Source: Arcobacter sp. F2176 (GTDB lineage: Bacteria > Campylobacterota > Campylobacteria > Campylobacterales > Arcobacteraceae). From it: a stretch of 64,000 nucleotides of DNA. The DNA lies in the NCBI RefSeq assembly GCF_004116465.1, contig NZ_PDJV01000009.1, positions 1 to 64,000 on the forward strand, given 5' to 3'. The translations under genes were made by a program, and so were the position numbers. Under the pieces are notes generated by a model. The model searched no databases. It worked only from the letters and a program-made list of their open reading frames with translations, and was not told the origin of the DNA. Shown piece after piece: positions 48,852 to 58,888 of the stretch (position 1 is its first letter; each line of letters begins with the position of its first letter).

Positions 48852-50656
48852 ATTTCACTTCCTTTATTAATTTCATTTAACATTTGGATAAATTCATTTT
48901 TACCCATGTTTGATTGTTCTCTTTTTCTTCTATCTCTTAGTGCTACAGTTTTGTTTTCAACTTCTTCATCTCCAATTACTACAATCATTGGAACTCTTTG
49001 TTTTTCTGCCATTCTGATTCTTTTGTTTAAACTTTCATTCATACTGAAAATTTTAGAATCGATGCTATTTTGTAAAAGCTCTTTTTGTAGCTCTTTTGCA
49101 TACTCATTATGAGTATCCGCAATTGGTACAAAAATAACTTGTGTAGGAGCAATAACAAATGGAAACTCACCTGCACAGTGTTCTGTTAATATACCAATAA
49201 ATCTTTCAAAAGAACCTAAAATGGCTCTATGAATCATAACTGGTTGTTCTTTCTCACCTTTTTCATTGATAAATTCAGCATTGAATCTTGAAGGTAAGTT
49301 CATATCAACTTGAACAGTTCCACATTGCCATTTTCTTCCAATAGCATCTAGAATTTTAATATCAATTTTAGGACCATAAAATGCTCCACCACCTTCATCA
49401 ATACCATATGTGATATTGTTTTCATCAAGTGCATCCATGATACCTTTTGTAGTTTTTTCCCAAAAAATATCATCACCGATTGCTTTTTCCGGTTTTGTAG
49501 AAACTTCGATTTCATATTTAAAATCAAATAGTTTAAGTAATGCATCAACGAATTCTAAAACTTCAAAGATTACTGATTTTATTTGATCTTGTGTACAAAA
49601 TATATGTGAATCATCTTGAGTAAATTCTCTAACTCTAAATAATCCATGCATTGCACCACTCATCTCATGTCTATGAACAACCCCATACTCAAAAAGTTTT
49701 TTTGGTAGGTCTTTATATGATACCAAATTATTTTTGAATATTTGAATATGTCCAACACAGTTCATTGGTTTGATACCATATTCTTGTTCATCAATAGTAG
49801 TAAAATACATATTCTCTTTGTAGTTTGCATAGTGACCTGATATTTTCCACATCTCAGATTTTAAGATTTCTGGACCACGAACTGGTTCATATCCTCTTAT
49901 TCTGTGAGCTTTGTATAAGATATGCTCTAATTTTGATCTAAGTCTTGCCCCATTTGGTAGCCACATAGGAAGACCTGCTCCTACTTCATCACTAAATGTG
50001 AAAAGTTCAAGTTCTGTTCCTAGTTTTCTATGATCTCTTTTTTTAGCTTCTTCTAACATTTTCACATAATCAAAAAGTTCTTGTTTATCAAAAAATGCAA
50101 TACCATAAATTCTAGTAATCATCTCATTTTTTTCATCACCACCAAGATAAGCACCAGCTACTCTTGTTAGTTTAAAACTTCTTATCATTCTAGTATTTGG
50201 TAAATGTGGACCTCTACATAAATCCTCAAAATCACCTTGTTTGTACATCGTCAGAGTCTCATCTGTAATTCTTGATAATACAGCTTGTTTTAGTTCATCA
50301 CTATTAAATTTTTGTGAAATCTCTTCTCTTGATGCTTCGTATCTTTCAATAGGTAGTTTAGCATTTGCTAACTCTTTCATTTTCTTTTCAATTTTAGGTA
50401 AGTCTTCATCTGATATTTTTGATTCAACTTTAAAATCATAGTAAAAACCTTCACTTACAACAGGTCCTACAAAAAATTTAGCTTCTGGATATAACTCTTT
50501 GATAGCTTGTGCCATAAGATGGGCACATGAGTGTCTTAAAATCTCTAAAGATTCTTTAGAGTTATCGGCTTTTATTACCTCTCCTTGAATATTCAAAGCT
50601 TCCGCAGTTTGAAGGTCATAAATTTGACCATCATTTAATACGCCAATCGGTTCCAA
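48848..50656 (-). CDS. thrS: Threonine-tRNA ligase
   Basis: 602 aa class II synthetase. Short TGS-like start ([22 protein letters not shown]), editing domain (about 60-195) with [11 protein letters not shown], the family HxxxH, and CRGPHLPNT; catalytic core with motif 1 region [21 protein letters not shown], motif 2 [28 protein letters not shown], Cys in MNCVGH and motif 3 [11 protein letters not shown]; anticodon domain at the C-terminus. The start is TTG with AGGAAA 5-10 nt upstream. It overlaps infC by 4 nt. First gene of the operon. Confidence 0.97.
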   Translation of the reverse strand: MEPIGVLNDGQIYDLQTAEALNIQGEVIKADNSKESLEILRHSCAHLMAQAIKELYPEAKFFVGPVVSEGFYYDFKVESKISDEDLPKIEKKMKELANAKLPIERYEASREEISQKFNSDELKQAVLSRITDETLTMYKQGDFEDLCRGPHLPNTRMIRSFKLTRVAGAYLGGDEKNEMITRIYGIAFFDKQELFDYVKMLEEAKKRDHRKLGTELELFTFSDEVGAGLPMWLPNGARLRSKLEHILYKAHRIRGYEPVRGPEILKSEMWKISGHYANYKENMYFTTIDEQEYGIKPMNCVGHIQIFKNNLVSYKDLPKKLFEYGVVHRHEMSGAMHGLFRVREFTQDDSHIFCTQDQIKSVIFEVLEFVDALLKLFDFKYEIEVSTKPEKAIGDDIFWEKTTKGIMDALDENNITYGIDEGGGAFYGPKIDIKILDAIGRKWQCGTVQVDMNLPSRFNAEFINEKGEKEQPVMIHRAILGSFERFIGILTEHCAGEFPFVIAPTQVIFVPIADTHNEYAKELQKELLQNSIDSKIFSMNESLNKRIRMAEKQRVPMIVVIGDEEVENKTVALRDRRKREQSNMGKNEFIQMLNEINKGSEI

Positions 50657-50765
50657 TAATTTCCTTTTTCATTAAGTTTTTTATAAAATTTATATATTTT
50701 AACTTAATTAGACTTAAAAAACTTTAGAGTTGTGCTTATTTAGAATACTTTAGATAAAATTGTGT

Positions 50766-51278
50766 ATGATTATTAACTTATCTAAAATAAAAACAGAAGC
50801 ACTCTTACTCTTATGTAAGGACATTATAACATCTTATGAAAATATTGAAGATGAAAAATTTGAAATTGATGATGAAATAAATATTTATATAAAAGATACT
50901 TCTAAAGATATTTTAAAAGAGTTAAAAAGAGTTACAAAAGAAAATGACTATTATTTAAATAATAAAAATTCATATACAATTTCTGCCATATTGCAAGCTT
51001 ATAATTTTTTAAATTTAGAGTTATCAAAGGAGTTAAAAGAAGGTGTATCTTTCAATCCCTCTATGCTTTATATATCGCTTTTATCGATGTGGTTTAAGGA
51101 GCTAGGAAAAGAATCAAAATCAAAAGAATATATCTATTTTTTGCTATATCCTTATTCTATAACTTATGATAAATTATTATTAAATATAAAAGATGAGAAA
51201 TTTAAAGTTTTAAATATAAAAATGATAGATATAGCAGAACGAGTAATTTTAAAATATAACAAATACACACTAAAATAA
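50766..51278 (+). CDS. Hypothetical helical protein
   Basis: 170 aa from ATG 50766 (an in-frame TTG two codons upstream is also possible; no clear ribosome binding site for either). Rich in Lys, Glu, Ile and Leu, probably all-helical. Features: TEALLLLCKDIITSYENIEDEKFEIDDE, NPSMLYISLLSMWFKELGKESKSKEYIYFLLYP. No signal peptide or membrane helix. It lies 11 nt upstream of the NFACT gene on the same strand, so it may act with ribosome quality control, but that is only context. Family not recognised. Confidence 0.75.
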   Translation: MIINLSKIKTEALLLLCKDIITSYENIEDEKFEIDDEINIYIKDTSKDILKELKRVTKENDYYLNNKNSYTISAILQAYNFLNLELSKELKEGVSFNPSMLYISLLSMWFKELGKESKSKEYIYFLLYPYSITYDKLLLNIKDEKFKVLNIKMIDIAERVILKYNKYTLK

Positions 51279-51289
51279 ATTGGAACCAA

Positions 51290-52618
51290 ATGAAATATTA
51301 TGCTATAAAAAATATTGTTGAATATTTAAATGCAAATTGTAAAATAATAAGACAAATAAGAAGAGTAGAAAACAACACTATTTTTATTGAGTTTAATGAC
51401 AGAAATGTAATATATTTTGATATGGCAAAAAGCAATAGCTTAATATATAAAAAAGATGAAAAGATTTCATCACAAAAAGATTTTATCGCACCTTTTGATA
51501 CTATTTTACAAAAAAGATTTAATAACTCAAGAATAAAAAATATCACAATGCACAATGATGATAAGATTATTCGAATCTATGTAAATTCAAAATCTTCATA
51601 TAAAGAATTAACTACAGTTTTACAGTTTGAATTTACAGGGAAACATACAAATATCATCATTTTGGATGAAAATGAAATAATCCTAGAAGCCCTAAGACAT
51701 ATAGATGAGTTTAGCTCTTCTAGGATTGTAAAAGTTGGTGAAAAATTAGATGAAATACCAAAACAAACTTTTATACCTAAAATGGAAGAGATAAAAGATA
51801 CAGAAGAGTTCTTACTTAATAATTATTTTGAAAAAGAACAGAGTTCTTTAACCAGTTTAAAAAAACAAAAAATATCACAAATAGAGAAAAACCGTACTAA
51901 ATTATTAAAAGTGTTAAAAACTTTGCCACAAAAAGATGAATTAGAAAAAGAATCACAACTTTTATACGAAAAAGCAAATTTGATTTTGAGTAATTTACAC
52001 CTAATAAAACCATATGAAAAAAGTGCAAAACTAAATAATTATGATGGAAGTGTTGTAGAAATTGATTTAAGTGAGTGTAGTAATCCTTCTATTTATGCAA
52101 ATAGCCTTTTTAAAAAAGCAAAAAAACTAAAACAAAAAAGTTTGCATATTTCTATAGAAAAAGAGAATTTAGGAAAAAAATCTGAGTTTTTAAATAGAAT
52201 GATTTCAAATATAAAACTTTGTAAGTCTATTGATGAAGTAGAATTTTTACTTCCAAAAAAACAAAGAAATCAAACAAAAACAAAAAAGCAAGAGCCATTT
52301 GAGAGTTTTTTCTTCGATGGATACAGAATACTTCTAGGAACGGATGAGCGTTCAAATATATTTTTACTTCAGAATTCAAAAGCAAGTGACTTTTGGTTTC
52401 ATATGCAAAGTACAAACTCTTCACATGTAATAGTACAAAATACGAAAAAGACACTACCCATAGATGTTATATATAAAGCAGCAGAATTATGTGTAAAATT
52501 TTCAACAGATTTTAGTGGGAAATATTTAGTTGATTTTACTCAAAGAAGAAATGTAAAAGTTCAAAATGGGGCAAATGTTTTATATAATCCCTATGATACA
52601 ATCGATGTACATATTTAA
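51290..52618 (+). CDS. NFACT-family protein (RqcH/FbpA-like)
   Basis: 442 aa. N-terminal NFACT-N domain (about 1-170; EFNDRNVIYFDMAKSN and VLQFEFTGKHTNIIILDENE), a central charged coiled coil (about 175-290) and a C-terminal NFACT-R RNA-binding domain (about 325-440) with DFWFHMQSTNSSHVIVQN and VKVQNGANVLYNP. RqcH binds stalled 50S-peptidyl-tRNA complexes and adds C-terminal Ala tails. Shorter than the Bacillus protein (about 570 aa), so domain losses are possible and the activity is inferred. Older names call it fibronectin-binding. Confidence 0.88.
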   Translation: MKYYAIKNIVEYLNANCKIIRQIRRVENNTIFIEFNDRNVIYFDMAKSNSLIYKKDEKISSQKDFIAPFDTILQKRFNNSRIKNITMHNDDKIIRIYVNSKSSYKELTTVLQFEFTGKHTNIIILDENEIILEALRHIDEFSSSRIVKVGEKLDEIPKQTFIPKMEEIKDTEEFLLNNYFEKEQSSLTSLKKQKISQIEKNRTKLLKVLKTLPQKDELEKESQLLYEKANLILSNLHLIKPYEKSAKLNNYDGSVVEIDLSECSNPSIYANSLFKKAKKLKQKSLHISIEKENLGKKSEFLNRMISNIKLCKSIDEVEFLLPKKQRNQTKTKKQEPFESFFFDGYRILLGTDERSNIFLLQNSKASDFWFHMQSTNSSHVIVQNTKKTLPIDVIYKAAELCVKFSTDFSGKYLVDFTQRRNVKVQNGANVLYNPYDTIDVHI

Positions 52619-52708
52619 ATAAAATAGACTCAAAATAAGCCTTAAAAAGTTTATTTACAAAATAGAAAGAAAACTTAAGATAAAATATGAAAAAATCAAA
52701 GGTTTTCA

Positions 52709-53467
52709 ATGTATGAGTTAATTTCTTCAAGTTCAACGAGAATAAAAACAGCACTTGTTTTATTTGCCGTATTTATTCTAGTAAGTTATATAAATACTAT
52801 GTTTGTAACTTGGCTTTTTCTTGGTGCTTTTATGATCGTGGGTATTGATGAAGCGATGAATCTTTTCAAAGTAAAAGATTCAACAGTCTTTCAATATGCC
52901 GCTATTACTTGGATTATCGCTTATTTTTATCCTTATCCTGAAATATTAGTTTTAATAGCTTTAGTAATTTTTGCTTCTAATTTAGCTTATAAAAGAGATA
53001 TGGATAAAAAAGTATTTCTTCCTTTCTTATATCCACTTATCTCATTTCTAACACTTTTAACTTTATATAATGAGTATGGAATAGGAGTTCTTTGGTGGAT
53101 GTTATTTGTGGTAGCTTCTGCTGATGTTGGAGCTTATTATGTAGGTCGTGCTTTTGGGAAAACAAAATTTTGTGAAACAAGTCCAAATAAGACTCTAGAG
53201 GGTGTAGCTGGAGGTATCATTTTAGCAGCTATTTTAGGTCCAATATTTGCAATTGATGGAATAACTTATATGGGGACTTTAGTTATTTCTATAGTAGTTG
53301 CTATTTCATCTATTTTTGGTGACTTATTTGAAAGTTATCTAAAAAGAGAAGCAGAAGTTAAAGATAGTGGGAGTATTTTACCAGGTCATGGTGGAGTATT
53401 AGATAGAACAGATGGTTTCTTATTTGCTTCTGTTGTGATGTTAGTTTTATTAAGAGCTATACTTTGA
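52709..53467 (+). CDS. cdsA: Phosphatidate cytidylyltransferase
   Basis: 252 aa with about seven transmembrane helices. Makes CDP-diacylglycerol from phosphatidate and CTP. The C-terminal signature is complete: GDLFESYLKREAEVKDSG followed by LPGHGGVLDRTDG (about 205-237). AAAGG precedes the ATG. Its stop overlaps the TTG start of dxr, as cdsA-dxr pairs do in many bacteria. Inner membrane. Confidence 0.95.
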   Translation: MYELISSSSTRIKTALVLFAVFILVSYINTMFVTWLFLGAFMIVGIDEAMNLFKVKDSTVFQYAAITWIIAYFYPYPEILVLIALVIFASNLAYKRDMDKKVFLPFLYPLISFLTLLTLYNEYGIGVLWWMLFVVASADVGAYYVGRAFGKTKFCETSPNKTLEGVAGGIILAAILGPIFAIDGITYMGTLVISIVVAISSIFGDLFESYLKREAEVKDSGSILPGHGGVLDRTDGFLFASVVMLVLLRAIL

Positions 53468-54531
53468 TAATATTAGGTAGTACTGGTTCTATTGGAGTTA
53501 ATACTCTACATATCGCACAAAAATTTAACCTAAATATCGATGTTTTAGTTGCAGGGAAAAATATAGATTTACTTAATGCTCAAATAAAACAGTTCAATCC
53601 TAAAACCGTAGTAATCGCTTCTAAAGATGATATTTCAAAAGTAAATCATACAAATGTATCTTATGGGGAAGAAGCAATTCTAAATGCAATTGAACAATCA
53701 GATGCTAAGACAGTTGTAAATTCACTTGTAGGATTTTTGGGATTAAAACCTACACTTAAAGCAATCAAATGTGGTAAAAAAGTAGCTTTGGCAAATAAAG
53801 AATCACTAGTAGTAGCTGGTGCTTTTATAGACCAAAATAATCTTATACCAATAGATAGTGAACACTTTGGATTATGGTATTTACTTCAAGATAAAAAAAT
53901 AGACTCTATGATAATAACTGCTAGTGGTGGATCATTTAGAGATTATCCATTAGAGAAGTTAAAAAATGTATCTATAAAAGAGGCTTTAAATCATCCAAAT
54001 TGGTCAATGGGGAATAAAATCACAATAGATAGTGCAACCATGACAAATAAGGTTTTTGAACTACTTGAAGCAAAATGGCTTTTCGATACAACAAAACTAG
54101 ATGCAATAATAGAGACAAAATCATTAATTCATGCACTTATTAATTTTGCTGATGGAAGTACAACAGCTCACATAGCAAATGCAAATATGCAACTTCCTAT
54201 CTCATATGCTGTTTTAGGAAAAGTTGATGAAAATATACTTAAACATATAGATTTAGTAGAAGTTGGAACTTTAGAATTTAAAAAAATAGAAGAGCAAAGA
54301 TACCCAATCTGGGGTATAAAAGATGAAATTCTAAAAAATCCCAATTTAGGTGTAGTAATAAATGCTGCAAATGAAGTTGCAGTTTCAAAATTCTTAAATG
54401 AAAAAATAGGATTTTTAGATATCTCAAAAATTACCCTTGATGCAATAAACCATTTTCACAATGTAAATCCAAGTTCATTAGAAGAAATCTTTGCTTGGGA
54501 TAAAGAAGTTAGGGCTTATTGTGAGTCTTGA
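53464..54531 (+). CDS. dxr: 1-deoxy-D-xylulose 5-phosphate reductoisomerase
   Basis: 355 aa. Second step of the MEP isoprenoid pathway. NADPH motif LGSTGSIGVNTL (about 4-15), LANKESLVVAG (about 119-129), metal/substrate residues in IPIDSEHFGLW and TASGGSFRD, and MGNKITIDSATMTNKVFELLEAKWLF. It begins with TTG directly at ILGSTGSIG, so the N-terminus is very short, as in relatives. It overlaps cdsA by 4 nt. Its end overlaps the next gene by about 11 nt. Confidence 0.96.
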   Translation: MIILGSTGSIGVNTLHIAQKFNLNIDVLVAGKNIDLLNAQIKQFNPKTVVIASKDDISKVNHTNVSYGEEAILNAIEQSDAKTVVNSLVGFLGLKPTLKAIKCGKKVALANKESLVVAGAFIDQNNLIPIDSEHFGLWYLLQDKKIDSMIITASGGSFRDYPLEKLKNVSIKEALNHPNWSMGNKITIDSATMTNKVFELLEAKWLFDTTKLDAIIETKSLIHALINFADGSTTAHIANANMQLPISYAVLGKVDENILKHIDLVEVGTLEFKKIEEQRYPIWGIKDEILKNPNLGVVINAANEVAVSKFLNEKIGFLDISKITLDAINHFHNVNPSSLEEIFAWDKEVRAYCES

Positions 54532-54805
54532 TTTAATGATTCCTTTTGGAATACTTTTAGTTTTAGTTGTGTATTTAATCTTTACAAGAACAAAGTTTGA
54601 AAAAGAGACAATTAAAGATTATGAAGCAAAGTTTGAAAACTGGAAAGTCCATGCAAAATCAGAAGAAAAAGAAGTTCAAGAGTCAAAAAAAGAGTTAGTT
54701 GGACTTGTGTTTAAAAAAAATGGTAAAATAGACATAGAACTTTTTGATGAACTTACAAATGATAGAATTCAAAAAGGAAAATTTAACTCAAAGATAAGAG
54801 AATGA
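54521..54805 (+). CDS. Small single-pass membrane protein, unknown function
   Basis: 94 aa from GTG 54521 (an ATG at 54536 is the alternative). One N-terminal transmembrane helix (about 6-24, MIPFGILLVLVVYLIFT) is followed by a charged, probably cytoplasmic coiled segment (KFEKETIKDYEAKFENWK) and a compact tail (LVGLVFKKNGKIDIELFDEL). The frame opens earlier, inside dxr. It overlaps the next gene by 4 nt (ATGA). Family not recognised; position in the cdsA-cutA operon suggests an envelope role. Confidence 0.7.
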   Translation: MSLDLMIPFGILLVLVVYLIFTRTKFEKETIKDYEAKFENWKVHAKSEEKEVQESKKELVGLVFKKNGKIDIELFDELTNDRIQKGKFNSKIRE

Positions 54806-55230
54806 AATATTTACTACTCATAATATCGTTAATAGCAGTTTTAAATGCAGCCTCTTTACATAGAGACAATGATAGAAATATCGTAATAGATGATGCAAAT
54901 AAATTAGTTTGGATGGATAGTGAACAAAATGTTACAAATTATCTAACTCATCCAGATGCCCAAGATTATTGTGATAAGTTATCTTATGCAGGCTTTGATG
55001 ATTGGCGTTTGCCAGATATTGAAGAGTTTGCTCTAATAGTTGATAAAAAAAATACCAAAAAAAATATAAATAGAGCTTTTAAATATAGTCTAAGTGACGG
55101 TTATTGGGCAAGTACAGCTCACTGGAGAACTTTGTGGTTTTATGCTGATTATATGTATTTTGTAAGTGGAACAGCATATTATGATAGTAGACACAAACTA
55201 AAATTAGTTAGATGTGTAAGAAGTAAATAA
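54802..55230 (+). CDS. Exported DUF1566-domain protein
   Basis: 142 aa. Signal peptide about 1-17 (MKYLLLIISLIAVLNAA). The mature part fits DUF1566: RNIVIDDANKLVWMDSEQ, AQDYCDKLSYAGFDDWRLPDIEEFALIVD (about 50-78), GYWASTAHW and LKLVRCVRS. This is the C-lectin-like fold seen in many secreted bacterial proteins; function unknown. Two Cys (near 53 and 139) may form a disulphide. It overlaps the preceding gene by ATGA and lies 12 nt before the hydrolase gene. Confidence 0.85.
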   Translation: MKYLLLIISLIAVLNAASLHRDNDRNIVIDDANKLVWMDSEQNVTNYLTHPDAQDYCDKLSYAGFDDWRLPDIEEFALIVDKKNTKKNINRAFKYSLSDGYWASTAHWRTLWFYADYMYFVSGTAYYDSRHKLKLVRCVRSK

Positions 55231-55242
55231 AAAAGGTAAAAA

Positions 55243-55800
55243 GTGAATAAAAGAGTTTTGATATTACATGGTTTGGGAGGAAGTGATTTCCCCCATTGGC
55301 AAGCACATTTAGCAAGTGACTTGATAAAAGATAATTATATTGTATCTTTTCCTGCTTTTCCAAGTAGAGATAACCCTGATTTAAGTGAGTGGAAAGAGTT
55401 TTTAAAAAAAGAGATTAAACATTTCAAGCCTGATATTGTAGTTTGTCACTCTTTGGCAAATGTACTTTGGTTTCATACTTGTAGTGAACTTGACATAAGT
55501 CTTGATAAACTTATGTTAGTAGCCCCTGTTAGTAGAAATAGAATCGTAAAAGAAGCACAAAGTTTTTATCCATATCCTATTGTAAAAGATTTAAAAGCAA
55601 AAGAGATAATAATGGCAGCTTCAACAAATGATCCATATATGGAAATAGAAGAAGCAATAAAATTACAAACAGAGTTAAATGTTGGTATGAAAATAATGGA
55701 AAATGCAGGACATATAAATGCAGCTTCTGGATTTGGAAAACTTGACTGTGCACTAGATTGGATAAAAAGAGAAGAGACTGGTGAGGAAAATGCTAAATGA
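55243..55800 (+). CDS. RBBP9/YdeN-type alpha/beta hydrolase
   Basis: 185 aa, GTG start with AAAAAGG upstream. Family pattern: [19 protein letters not shown] (about 5-23), nucleophile Ser in [13 protein letters not shown] (near 69), Asp in AASTNDPYM (near 129) and His in [14 protein letters not shown] (near 158), giving a complete Ser-Asp-His triad. RBBP9-like hydrolases are serine hydrolases of unclear substrate. The 3' end overlaps tsaD by ATGA. Cytoplasmic. Confidence 0.88.
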   Translation: MNKRVLILHGLGGSDFPHWQAHLASDLIKDNYIVSFPAFPSRDNPDLSEWKEFLKKEIKHFKPDIVVCHSLANVLWFHTCSELDISLDKLMLVAPVSRNRIVKEAQSFYPYPIVKDLKAKEIIMAASTNDPYMEIEEAIKLQTELNVGMKIMENAGHINAASGFGKLDCALDWIKREETGEENAK

Positions 55801-56786
55801 TTCTTAGTATCGAATCTTCTTGTGATGATAGCTCTATAGCTATAACTGAAATAGATACAAATAGACTTGTTTATCACAAAAAAATATCCCAAGAACTTCA
55901 ACATAGTGTTTATGGTGGAGTTGTACCTGAACTTGCTGCAAGACTTCATGTGGAAGCTTTACCCAAAATACTTGAAGAGTGCAAAGAATATTTCCCAAAA
56001 CTAAAAGCAATCGCAGTTACAAATGCCCCAGGACTATCTGTTACACTTATGGAAGGTGTAACTATGGCAAAGGCTTTGGCTATCTCTTTAAATCTTCCTT
56101 TAATAGCTGTAAATCATCTAAAAGGACATATTTATTCACTTTTTATTGAAAAAGATTCAATTTTGCCTTTAACTGTGCTTTTAGTTTCTGGTGGACATAC
56201 GCAAATTATAGAAGTGAACTCTTTAGTTGATATGAAAATCTTAGCTAGTACTATGGATGATAGTTTTGGTGAGAGTTTTGATAAAGTTGCCAAGATGTTA
56301 GACTTAGGTTATCCAGGTGGTCCTGTTATTCAAGAACTCTCTTTTAATGGAGATGCTCAAAAGTTTGATTTTCCCGTACCTCTTAGACAAAGTCCTAAAA
56401 TAGAGTTTTCATATTCAGGTTTAAAAAATGCAGTTAGAGTTGAGATAGAAAAACAAGGAACTTTAAGTGATGAGATAAAAGCAGATATTTGTGCTTCATT
56501 TCAAAAAACAGCAGTTGAGCATATCATGCAAAAATTAAAAAAACTTTTCAAACAAAATGCTCCTAAAAACTTTGCAATAGTAGGAGGGGCAAGTGCAAAC
56601 ACTTGCTTAAGAGGTGAGGTTGAAAATCTTTGTGGGAAATATGGAACAGCTTTGATGTTAAGTGAACTTAAATATTGTAGTGACAATGCAGCTATGATAG
56701 GAAGAGTCGCAGTTGAGCAATATAAAGTAGGCGATTTTATATCTATAGATGAACTTGATGTTCAAACAAGAGTAAAGGTATTTTAA
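55797..56786 (+). CDS. tsaD: tRNA N6-threonylcarbamoyladenosine transferase subunit
   Basis: 329 aa, ASKHA-fold. Transfers threonylcarbamoyl to A37 of ANN-decoding tRNAs, with TsaB and Tsa[14 protein letters not shown] (about 4-16), metal His pair in [12 protein letters not shown] (about 104-115), [31 protein letters not shown] and the C-terminal [19 protein letters not shown] precedes the ATG, which overlaps the hydrolase gene. It shares one base with the SUI1 gene. Confidence 0.97.
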   Translation: MILSIESSCDDSSIAITEIDTNRLVYHKKISQELQHSVYGGVVPELAARLHVEALPKILEECKEYFPKLKAIAVTNAPGLSVTLMEGVTMAKALAISLNLPLIAVNHLKGHIYSLFIEKDSILPLTVLLVSGGHTQIIEVNSLVDMKILASTMDDSFGESFDKVAKMLDLGYPGGPVIQELSFNGDAQKFDFPVPLRQSPKIEFSYSGLKNAVRVEIEKQGTLSDEIKADICASFQKTAVEHIMQKLKKLFKQNAPKNFAIVGGASANTCLRGEVENLCGKYGTALMLSELKYCSDNAAMIGRVAVEQYKVGDFISIDELDVQTRVKVF

Positions 56787-57112
56787 TGATATTTGAAATG
56801 GGTGCAAAATTAGGTGGCGATAGTTTTGATACAAAAAAAGAAGATAAGAAAAAAAAGCCATCAAATAAAATAGAGCCAAAAAATTCTCATCAATTGGTAT
56901 TTACCTATGAAAAAAGAAAAGGTAAACCAGTTACTTTAGTGGGAAGATTTTGTATAAGCGAAGATGAAAAAAAAGAGGTACTAAAACTTCTAAAGAAAAA
57001 GCTTGCATGCGGTGGAGCTATAAAAGAAGAGTGGATAGAGTTACAAGGTGATGTAAAACAAAAAATAATAGAAATCTTATCAAAAGATGGATGGAAATTT
57101 AAAAACAAATAA
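56786..57112 (+). CDS. SUI1/YciH-family translation factor-like protein
   Basis: 108 aa. An N-terminal charged, Lys-rich part (about 1-35) and a C-terminal SUI1 domain (about 38-106): QLVFTYEKRKGKPVTLVGRF, LKKKLACGGAIKEEWIELQG and KIIEILSKDGWKFK. It is homologous to eukaryotic eIF1. Bacterial YciH affects initiation fidelity in vitro but is non-essential. The start on the last base of tsaD shows coupling; an ATG four codons on is possible. Cytoplasmic. Confidence 0.88.
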   Translation: MIFEMGAKLGGDSFDTKKEDKKKKPSNKIEPKNSHQLVFTYEKRKGKPVTLVGRFCISEDEKKEVLKLLKKKLACGGAIKEEWIELQGDVKQKIIEILSKDGWKFKNK

Positions 57113-57123
57113 AGAAGTATGCC

Positions 57124-58509
57124 ATGAAAAAAGTATTTGATGAAGTTGGAACTTTAGATAAAAGATGTTACGAAGAGTTTGGTTTAACAGAAGATATACT
57201 AATGGAACATGCTGCATCTAGCATGGCAAGATTTTGTGAAGAGAAGTTTGAAGATGAAAGTACTATTCTTGTTGTCTGTGGTCCTGGAAATAATGGAGCT
57301 GATGGGATAGCCTTAGCTAGACTTTTATATAAAAAATTTGATGTAAAGCTTTATCTTCCTTTTGGTGCAAAATCTCAAATGGCACAATTACAAGAAAAAA
57401 GAGCAAAACTTTTAGGAATAGAAGAGATAGATTTTGTGTGTAGTTGTGATGTTGTGATTGATTGTCTGTTTGGAAGTGGTTTAAATAAAGATTTAGATGA
57501 GAATTCAATTGAACTTTTAAAAAGAGTAAATTACCTAGACGCTTATAAAATAGCTTGTGATATTCCAAGTGGAATAAACAGTTTGGGACAAATAAATAGT
57601 GTGGCTTTTAAAGCTGATACAACTATTACTATGGGTGCTTACAAAAAGTCTTTATTTTCTGATATATCTAAAAACTATGTGGGCGAAATTATTGTCGCTA
57701 ATTTAGGAGTTCAAAGGGAAGTTTATGAGGCTAGTTCTAATACCTTTTTATTAGAAAAGTCTGATATGAAACTTCCATTTAGAAAAGATAAAAACTCACA
57801 TAAGGGAACCTTTGGTCATGTGGGTATTATCATGGGTGAAAAATGTGGGGCAGGAAGAATTGCTTGTGATGCTGCTTTTAAATTTGGTGCTGGTTTAGTA
57901 ACTGCTGTTTGTCACAAGGAGTTAACTTTACCTTATCATATTATGCAAAGTCATTTTATACCTGAAAATTGTACAGCCTTAGCCATTGGAATGGGATTAG
58001 GAAAGTATGAAAATGCAGAGATAGAAGATATTTTGACTTTAAAAATTCCAAAAGTTGTAGATGCTGATTTATTTTATGAAGAGTTATTAGTGGAGAATTT
58101 AAATAAAGAACTTGTTTTAACTCCACATCCAAAAGAGTTTTGCTCTCTTTTGAAGCTTTGTAATATCGCTGATATTAGTGTAAATACTTTACAAAAGGAT
58201 AGATTCAAATATATAGAGTTGTTTACAAAAAAATATCCAAATGTTACTTTACTTTTAAAAGGTGCAAATACGATTATCGCAAAAGCTGAAAAAAGATATA
58301 TAAATAATCATGGCACACCAAATTTAAGCAAAGGTGGAAGTGGAGATGCTTTATCTGGACTTATAGTTTCACTTTTAGCACAAGGTTATAACTCTTTAGA
58401 TGCAACAATAACTGCATCCTTGGCACATAGTTTTGCAGCAAGTAATTTTGCTAAAAACTCTTATGCCTTAACTCCACAAGATATTATCGATGAGGTTACA
58501 AAATTATGA
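57124..58509 (+). CDS. nnr: Bifunctional NAD(P)HX epimerase/dehydratase
   Basis: 461 aa. Repairs hydrated NAD(P)H. The N-terminal epimerase domain (YjeF-N, about 1-205) has VVCGPGNNGADGIALARLL (about 42-60) and CDIPSGINS. The C-terminal ADP/ATP-dependent dehydratase (ribokinase-like, about 215-455) has HKGTFGHVGII, LTPHPKEF, LLKGANTII and GGSGDALSGLI (the anion-hole region). Both domains are fused, as in E. coli. It overlaps cutA by 4 nt. Confidence 0.95.
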   Translation: MKKVFDEVGTLDKRCYEEFGLTEDILMEHAASSMARFCEEKFEDESTILVVCGPGNNGADGIALARLLYKKFDVKLYLPFGAKSQMAQLQEKRAKLLGIEEIDFVCSCDVVIDCLFGSGLNKDLDENSIELLKRVNYLDAYKIACDIPSGINSLGQINSVAFKADTTITMGAYKKSLFSDISKNYVGEIIVANLGVQREVYEASSNTFLLEKSDMKLPFRKDKNSHKGTFGHVGIIMGEKCGAGRIACDAAFKFGAGLVTAVCHKELTLPYHIMQSHFIPENCTALAIGMGLGKYENAEIEDILTLKIPKVVDADLFYEELLVENLNKELVLTPHPKEFCSLLKLCNIADISVNTLQKDRFKYIELFTKKYPNVTLLLKGANTIIAKAEKRYINNHGTPNLSKGGSGDALSGLIVSLLAQGYNSLDATITASLAHSFAASNFAKNSYALTPQDIIDEVTKL

Positions 58510-58817
58510 AAATATGTATTATTCAAACAACATGTAAAGATATCCAAGAAGCTAAAACTATAGCAAAAATTTTACTTGACAAAAAACTTGCAGCTTGTAT
58601 ACAAATAAGCAGTATTGAGTCTTTATATATTTGGAAAGATGAACTTTGTGAGGATAAAGAGAAGCTTCTTTCAATCAAAACTAAAAAGAAAAACTTTAAA
58701 AAAATCCAAAGGGAAATAAAAGAAAATCATAGCTATGATTTGCCTGAAATTATATCTATTGATATAGAAAATGTTAGTAAAGAATATAAAAATTTTATAG
58801 GTGAAAGCTGTAAATAA
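58506..58817 (+). CDS. cutA: CutA-family divalent cation tolerance protein
   Basis: 103 aa, ferredoxin-like trimeric fold. IIQTTCKDIQEAKTIAKILLDKKLAACIQI at the start, IESLYIWKDELCEDKEKLLSIKT in the middle and HSYDLPEIISIDI at the end, all family hallmarks. Linked to copper tolerance in E. coli, but the role is unsettled. Last gene of the run beginning at cdsA; a 71-nt gap then precedes thiG. Confidence 0.92.
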   Translation: MKICIIQTTCKDIQEAKTIAKILLDKKLAACIQISSIESLYIWKDELCEDKEKLLSIKTKKKNFKKIQREIKENHSYDLPEIISIDIENVSKEYKNFIGESCK

Positions 58818-58888
58818 GAAGTGAACTGCTTCACTTTTTAAAGCTTGGAACCGTAAATTATATTGTAAAACAAAATTGAAGGAAAAAA

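Noticed and set aside
58818-58888. TPP riboswitch before thiG
   Set aside because: The 71-nt gap has no CTGAGA or other THI-box core and is too short.
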